Below are positions 24,960 through 36,356 of a stretch of DNA of 64,000 bases, piece by piece (the first letter of the stretch is position 1; every line of letters starts with the position of its first letter). The DNA comes from Pyricularia pennisetigena (lineage: Eukaryota; Ascomycota; Sordariomycetes; Magnaporthales; Pyriculariaceae), in NCBI RefSeq assembly GCF_004337985.1, contig NC_043744.1, positions 3,322,408-3,386,407 of the forward strand. Direction: 5' to 3'. The notes under the pieces were generated by a model. The model did no database searches and had not been told where the DNA came from. It worked only from the letters and a program-made list of their open reading frames with translations. A program made the translations under genes and the position numbers.

Positions 24960-26890
24960 ATGAAGATCCAACGCATTGGGGCTCTTGCCTCTTTCCTCGC
25001 AGCTGCTGTTGCGAAGGAGATCAAGCCCGATCTGCAGAGGGGCGCTGGTAAGTCAATGTCTTGCCCTCATGTCTTGAATGCCCGATTATTCTGTTGGGCT
25101 GTGTTCCTGACCTAGTTCTACCCCATAAATAGAGCTCTATGACAGTGGTATCATGCACGAGCACCTCATGAGCCTCAAGATGGACCACTGGGCTGCCGAA
25201 AAAGCCGCCGGTCTCATGAACTCATCCGTGTGGCCGCGCCTAAACTACACCAAGTGCATCGACGGCAAGGCCGAGGCGATCCCAGGCGATCCTCTCCACA
25301 CTTTCAAGTGCAAGAACGCGGTAGGCATTCCCCCATCGCCAATGACAAGGTAAACTTTCAGGCCAGCTTGCTGACTATCAACTCGCTATTCAGGATCTCT
25401 ACGACTTCTTGCCCCACTCCGCCATCGGTTCACCTATTGGCAACGCCGACGGCGAGGTTGGCAGCTCCGCTTGGGGTTGGACTGACGAGGAGTCCGGCAG
25501 AGAGTTCATCGCTGCCGGCCTCTTCCAAGGTGCCTCGTTCATCGAAATCCTCCCCACCGGCAAGATGCGCCACGTCGGCTTCCTGCCCTCCTTCGGCACC
25601 CTATCCGAGAACTCGCTCTGGAGGGAGATCAGGGGCTACAAGCACTACATGCTGATCGGATCCGAGCAGAACGGGCACGGTGTCCAGATCTTCGACATGA
25701 AGAAGCTGCTTGACATCACCGACGAACAAGCTCCCCGCCAGTTCGCCCAGTCCGAGGTCACCGGCCACTTCACCGAGCTTCCCATCGGTGCCACCCACAA
25801 CGTTTTGTCCAACGAGGAGCTGGAGTATGGTGTTGCCGTCGGTGCCCGTCCCCGCACCGACGCCTGCAAGAGTGGATTGATCTTCTTCGACCTCAAGGAC
25901 CCCTCCAACCCCAAGAAGCTTGGTTGCCACGCCGACGATGGTTACGTGCACGATGCTCAGTGCCTCGTCTACCGTGGCCCCGACAAGCGCTACGAGGGCA
26001 GGGACATCTGCTACGGTTACAACGAGGACACCCTCACAATCTACGATGTTACCGACAAGACCAAGACCAACATCATCTCCCGCACGGGGTACGAGGGCTC
26101 CAGCTACACCCACCAGGGCTGGGTTCTCGACAAGAACAACCAGGAGTACCTCTTGATGGACGACGAGTACGATGAGTACGATGGCATTGCAGGTCCCGGC
26201 CAGGACGGCTTTGCTGCCACGTACATTTGGGACATTAAGGATCTAGAGAACCCTAAGCAGACTGGTGTCTACAAGGCCAGCGTCGTAAGTTGACTCTTGT
26301 GTACCCTATTCAGCGCCGCACCAGGCAGTATTCATGTTAACTTTTTTTTTTTTTACTTTTCCTTTTAGCGCGGTATCGACCACAACCAGTACGTCGTCGA
26401 CGGCTACTCGTACCAGTCCAACTACATCAACGGCTTCCGCGTCTACGACGTCTCTTCGATCCCGTCGGACCCCACCGGAGCTGGCGTCTGCGAGACGGCC
26501 TTCTTCGACATCTACCCCGAGGACGACTCGGCGCCCGGCGGTGGCGTCCTGCAGTTCAGCGGCAGCTGGGCCAGCTACGCCTACTTCAAGTCCGGTTACA
26601 TCTTCATCAACACCATCGAGCGCGGCGCCTTCGTCGTCAAGCTGACCAAGAAGGAGCGCTGCAACAACAAGGCGACGTGCAACGCCGACAACTGCCTGCG
26701 CGCCATGCGCTCGACCTCGGTCGCCGGTCGCCTGGAGGAGAGCCAGCAGTTCTGCGGAGAGTTCACCAAGACGCACGTCTACGACGTCAGCGTCGTGCCC
26801 GAGTTTGCCTCAAAGGCCTGCGGCGAGAACGTCATCTCCAGGGTCAGCTCGGCCTGCAACTGCCTGCCCACCCCGACCCCTGCCGCCTAA
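24960..26890 (+). CDS. Secreted choice-of-anchor-B / LVIVD-type beta-propeller protein
   Basis: Exons 24960-25047, 25133-25320, 25394-26284 and 26369-26890 encode 562 aa; all introns are GT-AG. The N-terminus is a short signal peptide ending AAAVAKE. The body has repeated blade-like segments of the kind 'IFDMKKL', 'IFFDLKDPSNPKKLG', 'IYDVTDKT' and 'IWDIKDLENPKQTG', which match the LVIVD/choice-of-anchor-B style (beta strand, Asp, Pro, 'Pro-Lys-x-x-Gly'). Two acidic patches (DDEYDEYDG, YPEDDSAPGGG) and a cysteine-containing C-terminal part (several Cys after residue 475) follow. No catalytic residues are recognisable; fungal homologues are often annotated only as secreted or 'regulatory P domain' proteins. 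Role is unknown, perhaps extracellular binding. The last intron has a T tract next to its acceptor. Confidence 0.88.
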
Positions 26891-27522
26891 GCGTGTTTGG
26901 AGTAAGGTGGTGTTGTAGACTGGATGCTAGATGTTTTGTTTGTCTATAGGGATGAGCTAAATGAATAATTCTTAATGGCCACTATTCTTTCGTCCAAAAT
27001 CCGGGAAGCCGAGTAGATCTTGAGGCATGGTGATGATCAATGTAGCTTTGGTGGTGGCAAGCAGTGCTTCCGATTGGAAGGTATTTATTTTTTAATATGT
27101 GCATGCATCCCCAATTTGTTCCCGCGTTTTATCCGTCGTCCCCCCCCTAGATTTACCCGGAGGGTAATCCGCACGATTGAGATCTGCGAGCCGTTATCCA
27201 AATTGTGACATTTCCGCTCTTTCGCTTCCCATTCTTGGGTGTTTCTACCCATCCAAAGTTTGCAACAGGGAACAATGAGCCAGCAGAGACAGATCTTAGC
27301 TGGCTGGTGTATCAATTTCCCCACCCCCCGTCACCATATAGTACAAGTGTCCCATATATCATTAACATACCACGCCAACATTGTGATAAGGTTGCGATGC
27401 ACCGCCTAGCCGGCCAATGTCGTCGGCGTGGGGGGTAGGGAAACGCCCATTCCGGACGAGACTGCAGCAAAAATCACACATCACATGAAGGGTCACAGAA
27501 TGCCAAGCGACTATATCAGCCC

Positions 27523-27556
<34 letters not shown>

Positions 27557-28833
27557 AAGTTCTAGAACATAGCGCCAAGTACTCCAGCAGTAGTTTTTGG
27601 CTAGCGAGGGACCGTTGGGAGGTGGTGATTGGCGCTTTTGCAGTCCCTTGGTGCATAACCAGTTGACGGGAAGCGTACCCCTGCAAGCCCTGGAAGGGAA
27701 GATGGGAACTAGGAGCGTCGCGATCCGGGCGGGGGGGATGGAAGCGGGCCTCGGCACAAGGGAGTAAAGCACGGAGGGGCGGTTGCGCCTTGCGGGCATG
27801 ACGAAAGGGGAGGGAAGCAGGGCCAAGACTCGGTGCGGAAAATCGGTGCGTAGAACGTGTGGAATGTCGGATGGGTTATCACAGCGGAGGATGATGCAAA
27901 GGGAAATATCGTCTGGCCCGTTTGGCTTTGCAACTTTTCACCGCCCTTCGTTTCCCAGGTTGTGCGCAGGCGGCATTCGTGATTTAGTCAGCGTCCATGG
28001 TATAGGTGGCACCCGTCCAAAGAGCGGGCGAACCTGCCGTCTCTGCGATGTGCAGCCTGAGACTTTCTGCTCTTTGACGACTTTGGGGAGTACTGCCGGA
28101 TTGCATCACATGGTTGCTTGCATAGGCCAACTGCATTTCCTGGTGGTTGTTCGATGGAGGAGAAATAACCAATCATGTATTTGCAGCTTCACAATTATTC
28201 AGCATTGATAGTCATCCCTTGCATCTCATGGTCGATGCAGAGCGTACTGCCAATAAAATCGCCATTAGGGCCCAATAAAGGGTGTCACATACCTTTGACG
28301 AGCCTGTCGGTGTGCTGTTTGGTATGCATCGAAAAACCATGTACATATGCATCTTATCGTGATTGCAGCATATATCATGCAAGCCAAGCAGCGCGACCAA
28401 GGAGCGCAACCGTGCAAAGAGCGGGGTTCCAATCATTCAAGAAGAAAATGATAAACCTGCTTATTGTTGTTGAAGTTTCTGATGAGCATAGAATACAAGT
28501 GTGGATGGTAGACCGTAGATTACGATGTTGTTGTGGGGGGGCATCTCTATCTCCTTGAGATGGCCGCAGAACATGGTGATTGGTGATTGGTGAGTGGTGA
28601 TTGCTCGGAGAGGACGCCGCTTAGTATGTGTGCTGAATGGCATTGTCCTGGACAATACTAATGATAGACGCCATTTGTTTGCTGCCCTCCGAGCTCAGGT
28701 TTGCTTCTACAGACTACAAGTAGTATATATGTACCGATACGCTGCCCTGCCACCCGAGTCTGGCTCGGACTAGAGTTTCCACAGCACCATCTGCCCCCAA
28801 ACTGAATCACATGTCAACAAAGTGTTATTTAGT
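26891..28833. other. Intergenic with poly-T tract and short tandem repeat
   Basis: About 1.9 kb between two plus-strand genes. Contains a T homopolymer of about 29 (27526-27554) and a 7-bp tandem repeat at 28574-28601. No credible gene is seen. Confidence 0.6.
28574..28601. repeat. Four tandem 7-bp units (TGGTGAT)
   Basis: Units at 28574, 28581, 28588 and 28595; the third differs by one base (TGGTGAG). They sit about 230 bases before the P450 start codon. Confidence 0.85.
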
Positions 28834-30823
28834 ATGGCGGTCACATCTCTCACAACACTGGCTGTCTTTGTTCCAGTCCTCGTGATTGGCAGCTTGGCCT
28901 GGAGGATAATCCACAGCCTTTACTTCCATCCCCTCTCCAGGTTCCACGGCCCGTGGTACGCATCGTCCTTCTCTATCGTCCATGCACTTGCTTCTACCTT
29001 GCAAATCGAACACGAATGGCTTCTTCAACTTACCAAGCGCTACGGTGGTAAGCGGCTTTCTCGTTTTTTTTTTTTTTTTTTCCTTCTCCATTCTGGCATG
29101 GAGTGCGACATTCTTGTAGTCCTAACCCAAAGCACCATGTGTTCGAACACCAGCTTCCCAACCGATTCGAATCGCTCCAAACCTACTCCTCTTCCCACAA
29201 CCCTCGGCCGTCAAGGAGATCTACTGGGACCAGAGGTGCAACAACAAGGGCCTGTTCTACGGGAGCGGCGCCCTGGGACCCCCGCATCTGTTCACGACGC
29301 TGGACGGCGACCAGCACAGGGACCTGAGGAAGGCGCTCGGCGGGCCGCACTACACCATCGGGACGCTCAAGAAGCACTGGGAGCCGAGGTTCGACGACCT
29401 CATCCTGACGGCTCTCGAAAAGTGGGGCGAGCTGGCGGAGAGGGACGAGACCATACTGTTGGGTGACAAAGTCGCGTAAGTGCCCCCCCTCGTCTGCACT
29501 CGAACAATCAACTCTTTGTCAGATCTTCCAGGGCGCAAGAGCGGATTCTTGGGGCATCGTCACTGGGACGTTGGCTGACTGTCGTTTGCTTTTCTTCCGT
29601 CTCAAGTGAGTTCGCCGCCGACATCATGACCATGGTATCCTTCTCGGAGACGTGGGGCTTTGTGCGCAACGGCCGCGACGAGCGGGAGCTCCTGAAGCGT
29701 TGGCGCGCCGGCTTGCCCTACTTTGGATTCGTGAACCGGTTCCGCTGGTTCCGCGACGTGGTCATGAAGTCCTCGTGGGGCGTCTACTTCCTGCCTTCCT
29801 CGTCTGACAATACGGGAATGGGCTTCTTCATGCGCGAGGCAGACAGGCAGGTTTCCACTCGGGAGGGCAGGATGGAGAATGAACAATACTCGCAGGATTG
29901 TCCGGATTTTCTGCAACAGTAAGCTTGCAACCCCGCCCCCAATAGAACCAGAAGACCCTAGATGCAGATGTTGGATCGACTGACTCCCAAAAAAAAACCA
30001 AAAAAAAACAGCTGTCTCGAGGCCCGCATCGGGACCAACCCGCTCTCGCCAGTACAGAAGCGCGCCCACGTCACGCTCCTGTTCCAGGCCGGCGCCGACA
30101 CGACGGGCACGGCGCTGGGCTGCACCTTTCGCTTCCTGGCCACGAACCCAGACATCCTCTCGCGGTGCCAGGCCGAGATCGACGCCGCCGACCAGGCCGG
30201 CAAGCTGTCCAGCCCCATCATCCAGTTCGAGGAAACGCGCGCGCACTTGCCGCTGGTGGTGGCCTGCATCAGGGAGTCTCTGCGCCTTCAGCCGCCGGCG
30301 CCGACGCTGTTCCCGCGCATCACGCCGGGCCTCGGGGGCGGTGGCGGCGGCGGCAAGAAGAGCAGCACCGACTTCAAGGTCATCGACGACGTGGTGCTGC
30401 CGGCCGGGTTCGAGATCACGACGCACCCGTACGTCGTGCAGAGGGACCCCGTCTTGTATGCGCCCGACCCCGAGGTGTTCCGCCCAGAAAGGTGGCTGGA
30501 GGCCGCGCCGGAGAAGCTGAGCGAGATGGAGGCCGGCCAGTTTACGTTTGGCGTCGGGCCGAGGGTGTGTTTGGGCAAGGACGTGGCGTACATGGAGTTG
30601 TATAAGCTGGTGCCGCAGGTGAGCTTTTTTCTTCCTCTGTCCTCTCGTCAGAATTTGCAATGCTTGACCGGTGCTCGTATCTGATTGTGCTTTGAATCTA
30701 CAGGTTTTGCGCACTTTTGACATTGAACTGCAGCGCAAAGGGAGATTTGTGGTCGCCGGAGGAGTGGCGTACAACCACGACTTTGCAGTGAAGCTACATG
30801 TGCGGAAGCGGGGTGAGGTATGA
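28834..30823 (+). CDS. Cytochrome P450 monooxygenase (pisatin demethylase / CYP65-like group)
   Basis: Five exons, 28834-29047, 29154-29475, 29607-29918, 30012-30618 and 30704-30823, join in frame to 524 aa. The ATG at 28834 is used; the in-frame upstream codon is GTG. An N-terminal hydrophobic anchor (residues about 8-27) is followed by a proline-containing hinge. Motifs: I-helix AGADTTG, K-helix ESLR, PERW, and haem site FGVGPRVCLG with the ligand at about Cys469. Second-exon placement is supported by the restored PIRIAPN segment typical of fungal P450s. Oddities: seven consecutive glycines follow the ESLR region (near residue 375), an insertion coded by G/C-rich DNA, and intron 3 ends in A-rich rather than pyrimidine-rich sequence. 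Substrate cannot be inferred. Subfamily placement is a guess from overall look. Confidence 0.9.
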
Positions 30824-32163
30824 GCATGTTCTTTTGCATGGAAACCGTCGGTCTACTCTCCAGATCATATAAGAGTTTGTATAGCGGCGTTGCCGGCAGC
30901 TGTAGATACTTGATGTTTCTTTTGGTGGGTTTCTTTACGTTTAATCAAGTAGGTTTTCCTCTTTCCGATTTCGTGGAACAAATACTACAGTAGCACTATC
31001 TTTAGCCTCCATCTTAGGCACATGTCTTTTCCCAAGAAGGGCATTGCGCTACGCTGAGAATATTTCAACAGCTTGACAAATGTAATCTGTGAGAGTTTGA
31101 TCACTGAACAAGGGGCCTAACTACAATTTATGAAGTGTAATTATGGTTGATGAACAGATGCCCGAGTCAAAGCTGAGGGGAAAAGGGGCGTTTATGTTAT
31201 CTAAACCTTGTCCCCCAGGAAACCTTGGTCCGACAAGTACCGGATCATGCAGTCAAATCCCCGGCGCTAGTTTGGTAGCTCGCAATACGAGTTCGGTCCA
31301 CGTAATTGATCGCCGACACGAGTCGGTGGTAATATGTGCACTGTTGACCGACTTGTATAGCGCAGAGGATTGCGCGTCCCTTCCACTATTTAACTGCACA
31401 TCCATGTGTATACTACCGTAATTCTCTAGAGAAGGAAGAACGGGGGATAACAGCACGTCATCATTTGATGATTTTGATTATGAGTTCAGAATCTATCTTG
31501 ATTCAAAAAGAAACAGCATTGACGATTATAAAGGTTTTGAATTTTGCACACTATAATTCATGCCGGCAGACAATAAATGCAGGGTTCTAGCGCTGTAGCA
31601 TCTACGGGCAGGCTCGTAAACACTCCCTGGGATGCTTCGCGACGACCCACAGCTACGAGAGCTGGAAAGGAGGCTGTTACTTGTGCGTTTGGCTTTGCGG
31701 ACTTNNNNNNNNNCCCCCCTATCTGATCCTTTGATTTTGGACCTTGTCTTTCACACACGAGAACCTCTCTACGGCGTCTCTGCTTTGTCGCTGGATACGG
31801 TCATGTACAGGTAATGGGCGTATCTGCATCCCCACCCAACTCTTTTTTCTTCTGGTCATACACGCGCACTGGGGTTCATCTGGGGCATGACACACAACAG
31901 AGTGACAGTCGGCTTGGTCTCATGTACTTGAAAACTTGAATGTTGAGAGAGGTAAGAGGATAGATACTGGGCAGAGCAATATGGTCGGGGCTGGTGCCTG
32001 CATGGACGGCAAGAGCCAAACGCCATCGCTGCCAAGTCTGAACAGTAATGAAACAAGTATATACAAGAGTAGATGTACAAAAAGAACAAAAGATATCCGC
32101 CTCAACTTCCGCTCCAAGAACCGCTCAAAGAATCACAGACCCCGTTTTTTTTTTGTTTTTTTT
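30824..32163. other. Intergenic, convergent 3' ends
   Basis: About 1.3 kb between the P450 (plus) and the pectate lyase (minus), with a 9-base N run at 31705-31713. No supported gene or RNA. Confidence 0.6.
31705..31713. other. Small assembly gap (9 N)
   Basis: Nine undetermined bases followed by a C run. Confidence 0.98.
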
Positions 32164-33218
32164 TTACAAAATCTGACCAGCCTGGCCAGGGACGCGGCTC
32201 TTGACGTTTCCGGAACCGATGGTCGCGATCTTGGAGTAGGGGAAGCTGCCGGCGCTGAGGGTGCCCTTGGGAGCCAGGTTGGAGCTGCCGCCCAGGTCGA
32301 CGTCGTCGGTGACGGCGTAGCCGGTCTGGGGCGAGTCCTCAAAGAGGATGGCCTTGTTGGCGCAGTTGCTGAAGGCGGTGCTCTGCACAAAGGCCTGGCC
32401 GCCCATGCGCGTGTTGATGCCGCTCGCCATGACGGTGTCGTAGTAGCTGTTGACCACGTGCAGGGTGCCGAAGCGGAGCAGGGGCGTGCGCGAGTTGATG
32501 CGCTGCCAGTGGTTGTTGGCGTACGTCACGCGCAGCTTGCCGCTGTCCTCGCTGGCGTTGCTGTCCGAGTGGCCGATGAGGGACGCCTTCCAGCTGTTGG
32601 GGGGGTGGTGTTAGTTGTTTGTTGCTAGGGAACAGTATCGAATATCTCGAGAGAGGAAGAAAAAAAAAACACTTACGCCTCGTGAAAGTAGACGTGCGAC
32701 ACGGTGATAAAGTCAGCCCCGTGCGAAATGTCCAGCAGACCATCCAAGTCGTCCTTGCCGGCGTTCAGGTCTCCCTTGAGGTCGCAGTGGTCGACCCAGA
32801 CGTTGGTGGAGGCGTCGATGCCGATGGCGTCGCCGTTGCTGGCCTTGACGCCCGAGATCTTCATGTTGCGCACAATGACGTTGTTGGCCCGGCGGATGTA
32901 GAGCCCGACGCCGGTCAGGGAGCTGCCGCGCTCGCCGTAGATGGTCTTGTCGGCCGTGACGCGGACCTTGGCGCTGCCCTGGATGTTGCCCGACACGATG
33001 ATGGTCAGGGGCCCCGACCGGCCCGCCGCCTCGGTCAGCGCCGAGAGCGTCTTGACCGTCACGGTGCTGCCGCCGGCGCCTCCGCGGGTGCCGCCGTTCT
33101 GGGTGCAGTAGCCGATGTTGCAGGCCTGGCTGGCCTGGCGCTTGATCAGCTCCTCGCGCGTCTCGAGCGGAGAGGCGGCGACGAGCCCGACGAGGACGGC
33201 GAGCACGTTGATCTTCAT
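32164..33218 (-). CDS. Secreted pectate lyase, polysaccharide lyase family 1
   Basis: Exons 33218-32677 and 32593-32164 on the minus strand encode 323 aa. The ATG at 33218 gives a clean signal peptide (MKINVLAVLVGLVAASP) followed by a dibasic-like pro-sequence ending in KRQ. PL1 features: parallel beta-helix repeats of the type 'VIVRNMKISGV', the calcium-site region VWVDHCDL with downstream DDLDGLLDI, and the catalytic arginine motif in NSRTPLLRFG (RxPxxR). Family members cleave polygalacturonate by beta-elimination using Ca2+ outside the cell, serving plant cell-wall attack. The intron has a T10 tract seven bases after the donor start. A TATATAA box lies about 200 bases upstream. Product class is secure; pectin versus pectate preference is inferred from the Asp-rich calcium site. 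Confidence 0.93.
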
Positions 33219-34687
33219 GTCGACGGCGTGTCTGGGCTTGGTGCAAAAATACAAAAAGAGTGACGGGGGATTGTCCGGTGCTGAGCAGTGAAAGAAAAAA
33301 AAAAAAAAGAAAAAAAAAAAAAACTCGAGCGAATAGACAACCTGAAGAGCGGCGGTGACCAAGCGGGTGGCGTAAAGCTGGACGGTCAAAGGAAACCTCG
33401 ATGGCCACAGCTATCTTATATAGATGCAAAACGCAACAGCCGTAATGGAGAAGCAAACCATGATTCTCATTTCCCGCAAGCGTGCCCCATTCTCGACAAA
33501 CGCTGCACTAAGATCCGAACCCAAAAAAAAAGGGCGGATCGGCCCCGGGATGCAACCAATGTCAGCTTGTCGGCATATAATTCTATTTGAAACCTTGACA
33601 AGGCTGGCTCTCCACATGGGTGACATGGGGCGATGGTTCGACGGAATCGTACTGTAAATATTTTCCCGCCGTGGAACAATTGGGATCGGCCAAGAAATCC
33701 CCTGCAGTTGTCCCAATGTGGTGGCTCAGGTTGGGGGGGTTAGGAATGCCTGCGAGGAAGGTAGCGAAGGGTGGGGTCATTGCCAACGTCGCCGAAGCGC
33801 AGGGGTTTTGCCCCCTTTGTATTTTGTTGGTAATAATATTAGCTCGACCTCTTGGTTCAGAACAGGGACCGACCGGAAATCACGAACGGTTTCGACAATT
33901 GTTCAGTCTGCTGGGGTGGTAAAGGGTAAAATCTGTGGCAAAAAACAGGCCCTGCATAAGTGATTGAAAAGGGGTGTTTTCAAGGGTACAGAATATTAAT
34001 TGGCCAGAGATTTATATCTAAGTTTCTGCACAAAATTGGCAGCAAATCCAGATGAAATACTTTTTATGCCCCTGAAAACAGGCCTTTTTCATGTTTGACA
34101 TAGCCCCTTAGTCTTTTAGAATTTATTTTACCCTGACAGACTGTATTTTTTATTTCTTCGTTCACTTTTTTTTTCCATTTTTTTATTATCATTTGTTCTT
34201 TCCTCCTTCTATGGAACCTTCACCAACCTTCACATCAGGTCACGAATCTGAAGAATAACGACAACCGCATACGCCCTATTGCGTAAGCAACTGTTACGTC
34301 ATAAGAATAAAATAAAAAGCAGGGAAATGGGCTACGATAATTGGAGGAATTACCCGCAACCGAATAACGGTGAAACACGCTACGGTAAATTGATTGAAAT
34401 CTGCCCTGGAACCTCCACACACCCATCAGGCATTTCTTGGCCTCAGCGGGATCTGCCGTTGGAGGAAAACCTATAACCACTGCATTGGCAACGGCATGCG
34501 CATGAGGAGTGCTTTTCTTGCTGTTCCCAATTGTATAAAAAAAAAAAAGCATCGGGTTCGGATCTCGGCAACTGGCAAAGCCATACACGATAATCAACAC
34601 CTGATCACGGCTCCGACCTTCTACAGCAAGCTCCGTGCGGATCCCGGCTATACGTCCTGTCCCAATTAATACCTTCCCCTAGTACGG
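33219..34687. other. Promoter of pectate lyase and 3' flank of second P450
   Basis: About 1.5 kb with A/T-rich patches and a purine/A-rich leader directly above the pectate lyase ATG (33294-33322). No supported gene. Confidence 0.6.
33416..33422 (-). promoter_or_regulatory. TATA box of the pectate lyase gene
   Basis: TATATAA on the minus strand, about 200 bases before the pectate lyase ATG. The leader between them would be long but includes a purine-rich tract. Confidence 0.45.
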
Positions 34688-36253
34688 TCACACGTTGCTG
34701 CGCCTACGGATCTTGAGCTCGTAGCTCATTGGCGGAATTCGCATTATGCCATACCACGTGCCCACCGGCCTCTCAATCTTTTCAAGCTCATACTCGAGCA
34801 GGACGTGCGCAAGCATGAGCTTGAGCTCGGCTGCAGCAAAGAACCTCCCCGGACAGGCGTGCTTGCCGTGACCGAAGGCCATGTACTCGGTGGAGGTGCA
34901 GGAAAAGGCCGTGCGCGCGCGCCCTTCGTCTCGGACGCCCGTCTTCTCGTCACCGTCGCCGCCGTCTTTGGCCTTGGGGACGAACCGAAACGGCCGGAAC
35001 TCGAGCGGGTTCGGATAGTAAGTCTCGTCGACCATGACCGGAGCGGCTGGGAACATGATGGGCGTGCCCTTGGGGAGGACTTGGCCATTGGGCAGCGCCA
35101 GGCCCTCGGGGGCTGTGATTAAGCGGTTGCCGGCGACGCTCATGAAGGTATTGAGGCGCGCCGACTCCCGCAGGAAAGAATCGGTCTTGTACAGGTTGGC
35201 CAGTGCCCTCTTGCTCCATTCGCCGTTGCACGAAGCAAGCACCGAAACGACCTCCCGCCGCATCTCTTCCTGCACCTCGGGCCCGGCTGCCGCTAGGTCC
35301 AGGACAGCATGCGTGAGGCTGAAGGTCGACGTGTGGATCGAGACAAAGTTTGCAAAAAGGGCACGGCTGGCCAGCACCTCCGGTTTGGAATAGTATGGGT
35401 CGTCGAGTTCTTTGGCCTGCTGGATGGCCCACTGTACAAAGTCGTCTCGTTGGCCCTTTGTCTCGCCGCGGTTCAGATCGGCAAGCCGCCGTTGAACTTC
35501 AGGCACGATAAGCTTGCGGAATCTGCGTAGAGAGAAACGGTGCGGCAGTGTGATCAACGGTGCGACCACAGGGCGTAAAGGTCTCCAAACATTGTGCAGC
35601 AGGCAGCCGGCCACAAAAGATCTCCGGACAAATTCCATCGTCACTTTTCTCATTTCTGCATCACGGCTCAGGGGCAAGCCGTACGTCACCCTGTTTGTTA
35701 TCAAGCCGAGCATCTGCTGTGTTGTGTCGTAAACCTTGACGGCGGTCCATTCGTCCGAACGACCCCATTGCTCGGTAAAGGCCAGCTCCGCCTCCTCCAC
35801 CAAATCAGGGATCAAATTGCCGTAATTCTTTGTCAAGGCCTTGGCGATGAGACTGATGTGTAGAGGGGGATCGTGGAATCTGTTATCGAGAAAGGCGTAT
35901 TCGAATTGCAGCGTCTCGAGGCCGATGTCGTATAGGTTAAGGACGTGGTCGGGCTGGGATATGATGTACTTTATCCAGTCTTTTGGCAGAACTACCATCC
36001 CTTTGATCGCACCAAAGGATGGAAGAAAGTAGGGTTGTTGGGGCCATTGCTTGTATGCCGAGAAAACAGCCTTCTGGCCATCCACGGTGTTGCGTAGTTT
36101 GGCTTGCATGTAGGGGAGCCAGTCGCCCTCTTTTGCACCAGCGATAGCAAGGTCCGGCAAGTTACTGGGCTTGAAAAGAGTTTGGTAGATGAAGCAGCAT
36201 ATCGCCAATGCTGATAGCACTGCGATTTCGATTGTCAGCATGCTTTCAAACAT
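34688..36253 (-). CDS. Cytochrome P450 monooxygenase, intronless (ent-kaurene oxidase-like group)
   Basis: One uninterrupted frame of 521 aa. The ATG at 36253 has an excellent context (GCCACCATG) and precedes a hydrophobic anchor of about 20 residues; the frame extends further upstream but only from a TTG. The haem motif is FGHGKHACPGRFF (Cys467), K-helix RESARLN, and PFRF. The I-helix region (SIHTSTFSLTHAV) lacks the usual acidic-Thr pair but matches the 'IHT' pattern known for the ent-kaurene oxidase/indole-diterpene P450 group. Such enzymes oxidise terpenoid or indole-diterpene skeletons. No terpene synthase is in view, so the substrate is open. The absence of introns contrasts with the five-exon P450 nearby. 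It borders the AT-rich island. Confidence 0.92.
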   Translation of the reverse strand: MFESMLTIEIAVLSALAICCFIYQTLFKPSNLPDLAIAGAKEGDWLPYMQAKLRNTVDGQKAVFSAYKQWPQQPYFLPSFGAIKGMVVLPKDWIKYIISQPDHVLNLYDIGLETLQFEYAFLDNRFHDPPLHISLIAKALTKNYGNLIPDLVEEAELAFTEQWGRSDEWTAVKVYDTTQQMLGLITNRVTYGLPLSRDAEMRKVTMEFVRRSFVAGCLLHNVWRPLRPVVAPLITLPHRFSLRRFRKLIVPEVQRRLADLNRGETKGQRDDFVQWAIQQAKELDDPYYSKPEVLASRALFANFVSIHTSTFSLTHAVLDLAAAGPEVQEEMRREVVSVLASCNGEWSKRALANLYKTDSFLRESARLNTFMSVAGNRLITAPEGLALPNGQVLPKGTPIMFPAAPVMVDETYYPNPLEFRPFRFVPKAKDGGDGDEKTGVRDEGRARTAFSCTSTEYMAFGHGKHACPGRFFAAAELKLMLAHVLLEYELEKIERPVGTWYGIMRIPPMSYELKIRRRSNV

Positions 36254-36346
36254 GGTGGCTTTTTGGTCAAAGTTGAGCAAAAGAAAAAAGACTTGAAAAA
36301 ACAAGATTCACTTACAGTATAGGGGTGATGTAGGCCAAAAGTAGTA

Positions 36347-36356
36347 AATATATAAC
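36347..36356 (-). promoter_or_regulatory. TATA-like element of the intronless P450
   Basis: A TTATATATTT stretch on the minus strand about 95 bases upstream of the ATG at 36253. Confidence 0.4.

Noticed and set aside
29602..30774. 390-codon minus-strand frame opposite the P450
   Set aside because: Covers exons and introns of a clear P450; no domain.
15251..36253. One secondary-metabolite cluster linking PKS, acyltransferase and both P450s
   Set aside because: A conserved proteasome activator, a pectate lyase and unrelated genes lie in between, and spacing is large.
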